Source: Reyranella sp.
GTDB lineage: Bacteria; Pseudomonadota; Alphaproteobacteria; Reyranellales; Reyranellaceae
Reading direction: 5' to 3'
NCBI GenBank assembly: GCA_016780605.1
Contig: JADHLS010000242.1
Span: forward strand, 1 to 7,422
DNA length: 7,422 nucleotides
Shown here: one piece after another, positions 4,814 through 7,422 of the stretch
How the letters are laid out: every line of letters starts with the position of its first letter
Position numbering within the stretch: the first letter of the stretch is position 1
The notes under the pieces: model-generated
The model's database searches: none
Told to the model about the DNA's origin: nothing
Seen by the model: the letters and a program-made list of their open reading frames with translations, nothing else
Translations under genes and position numbers: made by a program

Positions 4814-6622
4814 ATGACTTCTCGCAGATTCGAGCGCGGGAAAGACCCGTTTCTCCGGACGATTCGCTTCGTCGCCGGCCGTTGGCGCCTGCAGTGGCGC
4901 CTGGCGCTGGGCATGGCGACGATCCTGGCGCTGATTGCGGCGGCGGAGCTCGCCCTTCCGCTGTTTGCCGGACAAATGGTCGACGCCCTGGCCAACGCGG
5001 CGCGCGAGCGCGACGCCGCCTTGGTCGACGCCATCAAGGCCTTCGCCGCCATGCTGGCCCTCGGCTTCGCATTGGTGGCACTGCGATGGGGCCTGTTCAC
5101 GGGCATCATCCGCTTCACCTCGCGCATGATGAGGGAAGTGGCTGCGGAGACGTTCTGGCGCGTCCAGCGGTTCTCCACGGACTGGCATGCCAACAGCTTT
5201 GCCGGCGCCACGGTGCGCAAGCTGACCCGCGGCATGTGGGCCTTCGACCTCCTGAACGACACGGTGCTCGTGGCGCTATGGCCATCCCTGCTCGTACTCA
5301 TCGGCGCCACGGCGTTGTTCGGCTGGCGTTGGCCGCTGATGGGACTCGCCGTCGGCGTCGGCACCGTTCTCTATGTCTTGGTGACGGTGAAGCTGTCGCT
5401 GGATTACGTTACGCCGGCGGCGCGGCGCTCCAATGCCTGGGACAGTCGGCTGGGTGGCGCGCTGGCCGATGCCGTGAGCTGCAATCCTGTCGTCAAAGCG
5501 TTCGGCGCTGAAGGGCGCGAGGACGGCCGCTTCGGCCGTGTCCTGGCGCGCTGGCAGTCGCGCACGCGGGTGACGTGGACCAGAGCCACGCTCACCGGAA
5601 TCGTCCAGCAAAGCATCCTGATGATGCTGCGCTTTGCCGTCATCGGCCTCGCCCTGCTGTTCTGGTGGCAGGACGTGGCGACACTGGGCGATGTCGCCTT
5701 CGTGCTCACGGCGTACGGCGTGATCAACGGCTATCTGCGCGACATTGGCCATCACGTGCACAACGTCCAGCGCTCGACCAGCGATCTGGAAGAACTCGTG
5801 GCGTTCCACCACGAGCCGCTGGGCGTCGAGAACCGGACGGGAGCAACGGAGATGATGTCGGTGCGCGGAGATCTCCAGTTCGAGCGGGTGCGCTTCCGCT
5901 ATCCCGCACTCGAGCGACAGGTCTACGACGGACTGTCGATCGCCATCCCGGCGGGCCAGCGCGTCGGCCTGGTCGGACGGTCGGGCTCGGGCAAGACGAC
6001 CTTCGTCAAGCTCGTGCAGCGGCTGTATGACCTCGACGGTGGGCGCATCACGATCGATGGCCAGGACATTGCCGACGTCACGCAGGAGAGCCTGCGCCGA
6101 CGAGTAGCGATCGTTCAGCAGGAGCCGCTGCTGTTCCATCGCTCGCTGGCCGAGAACATCGCCTATGGACGGCCCGAGGCCAGCCAGGCGGAGATCGAGG
6201 CGGCGGCGCGGCTGGCGCATGCGGACGTCTTCATCGAGAAGCTGCCGCTGGGCTATGCCACGCTCGTTGGCGAACGCGGCGTCAAGCTGTCCGGCGGCGA
6301 GCGCCAGCGCGTGGCGCTTGCGCGAGCCTTCCTGGCGGACGCGCCGATCCTGATTCTGGACGAGGCGACGTCGAGCCTCGACAGCGAATCGGAGGCGCTG
6401 GTCCAGGATGCCATGCACCGCCTGATGCGGGGCCGTACGACCTTGGTCATCGCGCATCGCCTGTCGACGGTGCGGGAACTCGATCGCATCCTCGTCTTCG
6501 ACCACGGACGCATCGTCGAGGACGGCAACCATGGCGCCCTGCTGCGGCTCAAGGGCGGCCTCTACCGCCGGCTGGTCGAACTGCAGGCCGACGGCATGGG
6601 CGATGGTCTCGAGGCGGCTTAG
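4814..6622 (+). CDS. ABC half-transporter, membrane domain fused to ATPase (ABCB/exporter type)
   Basis: This 602-residue protein has an N-terminal six-helix membrane domain (helices near 30-55, 78-98, 148-170, 172-194, 266-285, 290-312) and a C-terminal ATPase domain (about 350-590). It should act as a homodimer in the inner membrane. All ATPase motifs are intact: A-loop Tyr363, Walker A GRSGSGKT (388-395), Q-loop Gln436, signature LSGGERQ (492-498), Walker B ILILDE (512-517) with catalytic Glu517, D-loop SSLD and H-loop His548. The architecture matches exporters of lipids, peptides or drugs (MsbA/multidrug type); the substrate cannot be read from sequence. The ATG at 4814 is preferred, with GGCGAGG nine bases upstream; a TTG at 4775 would add 13 residues with no better site. 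The gene is 324 bases past tctA with its own structured leader, so it is probably not part of the TTT operon. Confidence 0.95.
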   Translation: MTSRRFERGKDPFLRTIRFVAGRWRLQWRLALGMATILALIAAAELALPLFAGQMVDALANAARERDAALVDAIKAFAAMLALGFALVALRWGLFTGIIRFTSRMMREVAAETFWRVQRFSTDWHANSFAGATVRKLTRGMWAFDLLNDTVLVALWPSLLVLIGATALFGWRWPLMGLAVGVGTVLYVLVTVKLSLDYVTPAARRSNAWDSRLGGALADAVSCNPVVKAFGAEGREDGRFGRVLARWQSRTRVTWTRATLTGIVQQSILMMLRFAVIGLALLFWWQDVATLGDVAFVLTAYGVINGYLRDIGHHVHNVQRSTSDLEELVAFHHEPLGVENRTGATEMMSVRGDLQFERVRFRYPALERQVYDGLSIAIPAGQRVGLVGRSGSGKTTFVKLVQRLYDLDGGRITIDGQDIADVTQESLRRRVAIVQQEPLLFHRSLAENIAYGRPEASQAEIEAAARLAHADVFIEKLPLGYATLVGERGVKLSGGERQRVALARAFLADAPILILDEATSSLDSESEALVQDAMHRLMRGRTTLVIAHRLSTVRELDRILVFDHGRIVEDGNHGALLRLKGGLYRRLVELQADGMGDGLEAA

Positions 6623-6642
6623 ACCGCTGCCTCGCGCAATAA

Positions 6643-6684
6643 AATGTCACGGCGGAGCATTGGACGATGCTGCGCCGTGGCATT
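6643..6684. repeat. Long 18-bp inverted repeat between the ABC gene and gntR
   Basis: Positions 6643-6660 pair with 6667-6684 around the six-base loop TGGACG: 16 Watson-Crick pairs, one G-U wobble (6647/6680) and one G-G mismatch (6655/6672). It begins 20 bases after the ABC stop. As RNA on the plus strand it would be a strong 3'-end hairpin, but only TATGAATAATG follows, not a U-run. On the minus strand it is followed by TTATTG, more terminator-like, although no minus-strand gene reads into it here. As DNA it could be an operator; the loop coincides with the -35 of the candidate gntR promoter. Confidence 0.6.
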
Positions 6685-6689
6685 ATGAA
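6661..6689 (+). promoter_or_regulatory. Candidate gntR promoter
   Basis: TGGACG (6661-6666, four of six -35 bases) is 17 bases from TATGAA (6684-6689, four of six -10 bases). Transcription would start near 6696, shortly before the AGGGAGGGGA ribosome binding site (6700-6709), giving a very short leader. The -35 lies in the loop of the long inverted repeat and the -10 in the smaller palindrome. Confidence 0.3.
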
Positions 6690-6694
6690 TAATG
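6681..6694. promoter_or_regulatory. AT-rich palindrome CATTAT-GA-ATAATG, candidate GntR operator
   Basis: A perfect 6-bp inverted repeat with a two-base centre lies 25 bases before the gntR start and on its candidate -10. FCD-type GntR proteins bind short palindromes as dimers and often repress their own genes, so this is the best operator candidate. It does not match the FadR consensus exactly, and AT-rich palindromes also occur by chance. Confidence 0.4.
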
Positions 6695-6719
6695 TATCCA
6701 GGGAGGGGACGCCGTTTCC

Positions 6720-7409
6720 ATGAGCGAAGCGCGTTTGGTCGTCGCGCCGATCGACAGCCGGGAGACGTTCAAGGACAAGGCCTATACCGCCTTGCGCCAC
6801 GTCATCATGTCCTCGGACATCTACCGTTCGCGCACCGACATCCGGCTCGACGAACGGCAGCTCGCCCAGGATTTCGGCATCTCGCGCACACCGGTGCGCG
6901 AGGCGATGGCGCAGCTCGAGCGCGAAGGCTTCGTGCGATCGGTCCCGCGGCGCGGCGTCTATGTCGTGCGCAAAAACAAGCAGGAGGTGATCGAGCTGAT
7001 CCAGGCCTGGGCTGCACTCGAGAGCATGGCGGCGCGGTTGATCACCGAGAGCGCCAGTGACGAGGACATTGCCGGGCTCCGGCGCATGTTCGCCACCTTC
7101 GAGGGCGACAAGCTGCACGCCAAGCTCGACGAATATTCCGAGGTCAACATCAACTTCCACCAGAGCATCATCGAGCTCAGCGGCAACCAGGCGCTGATCC
7201 GGCTGGCGGAGAACCTGTTCACCCACATGCGCATGATCCGCGGCGCCACGATCGGCGAGGACGATCGCGTCGAGCGCTCGATCCGCGATCACATGAACAT
7301 CATCCAGGCCCTGGAAGCGCGCGATACCGAGCGCGCCGAAGACCTGGTGCGCCAGCATGCGCTCGGCCTCGCCGAGCACGTTTCCAAGCACGCAGACTAT
7401 CTGGATTAG
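6720..7409 (+). CDS. GntR-family transcriptional regulator, FCD subfamily
   Basis: This 229-residue protein has the usual FadR/FCD length. The winged helix-turn-helix lies at about residues 15-83, with LDERQLAQDFGISRTPVREA (43-62) and LEREGFV, and the wing VPRRGVYVV. The C-terminal all-helical FCD ligand domain covers about 88-222. Its likely metal/ligand residues are present: Asn143 and His147 (NINFHQSII), His191 (RDHMNII) and His213 (RQHALGL). Family members repress genes for carboxylate or related metabolism and release DNA on binding an organic acid. The ATG at 6720 follows a strong AGGGAGGGGA site. A ribosome binding site directly after its stop suggests it is co-transcribed with a gene to the right. 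From memory it resembles GntR proteins beside oxalyl-CoA/formyl-CoA genes; this is unverified and no target is in the window apart from its own promoter. Confidence 0.94.
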   Translation: MSEARLVVAPIDSRETFKDKAYTALRHVIMSSDIYRSRTDIRLDERQLAQDFGISRTPVREAMAQLEREGFVRSVPRRGVYVVRKNKQEVIELIQAWAALESMAARLITESASDEDIAGLRRMFATFEGDKLHAKLDEYSEVNINFHQSIIELSGNQALIRLAENLFTHMRMIRGATIGEDDRVERSIRDHMNIIQALEARDTERAEDLVRQHALGLAEHVSKHADYLD

Positions 7410-7410
7410 T

Positions 7411-7416
7411 GAGGAG
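7411..7416 (+). promoter_or_regulatory. Shine-Dalgarno of a gene beyond the right edge
   Basis: GAGGAG starts two bases after the gntR stop and the window ends six bases later. The next gene probably begins within a few bases of the edge on the same strand, so gntR is likely the first gene of an operon. Confidence 0.45.
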
Positions 7417-7422
7417 TTCGGG

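Noticed and set aside
5276..6532. Long open frame on the minus strand opposite the ABC transporter (418 codons)
   Set aside because: It lies wholly antisense to a gene with all ABC motifs intact. Its translation is rich in Arg, His, Asp and Gln with no recognisable domain, the usual shadow in GC-rich DNA.
6549..7391. Minus-strand open frame of 280 codons opposite gntR
   Set aside because: Antisense to a clear FCD GntR gene, no motif, and it crosses the promoter region and the long inverted repeat.

Overview
The window is 7.4 kb of GC-rich, densely coding DNA with alphaproteobacterial character. Its protein style (Bug/TctC binding protein, FCD-type GntR, LysR/GNAT pair) suggests a soil or root-associated member of the Hyphomicrobiales or Rhodospirillales. 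That placement is an inference from protein style, not a database match. I see no tRNA, rRNA, CRISPR array, transposase or phage gene. The content is mostly ordinary nutrient-uptake and regulatory chromosome.

Layout: (1) 1-1269, minus strand: a LysR-type regulator whose end overlaps the start of a GNAT acetyltransferase by 14 bases; the acetyltransferase runs off the left edge. (2) 1270-1357: a compact divergent promoter region. (3) 1358-4489, plus strand: a complete tripartite tricarboxylate transporter (TTT) operon in the order tctC (periplasmic binding protein), tctB (small membrane subunit), tctA (large membrane subunit). The divergent LysR protein is the natural candidate regulator of this operon. 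(4) 4490-4813: a 324-base non-coding stretch with a hairpin after tctA, a candidate promoter overlapping a 7-bp interrupted palindrome, a 23-codon ORF behind a strong Shine-Dalgarno, and two hairpins before the next gene. It looks like a regulated leader. (5) 4814-6622, plus: a complete ABCB-type half-transporter (membrane domain fused to ATPase domain) with all ATPase motifs intact. (6) 6623-6719: a long inverted repeat and a smaller AT-rich palindrome upstream of gntR. (7) 6720-7409, plus: a complete FCD-domain GntR regulator, followed at once by a Shine-Dalgarno for a gene beyond the right edge.

How they work together: the TTT operon probably imports a carboxylate that is captured in the periplasm, with the LysR protein likely sensing the substrate or a product. 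The ABC exporter is separately controlled and its substrate cannot be told from sequence. The GntR protein probably regulates itself and the gene(s) to its right. From memory of family resemblance only, the LysR protein resembles regulators beside NAD-dependent formate dehydrogenase genes, and the GntR protein resembles regulators beside oxalyl-CoA/formyl-CoA genes. That would hint at a carboxylate/C1 theme, but nothing in the window proves it.

The best candidate for something undescribed is the leader of the ABC transporter (about 4553-4813). No gene in the window looks like a new enzyme or defence system.
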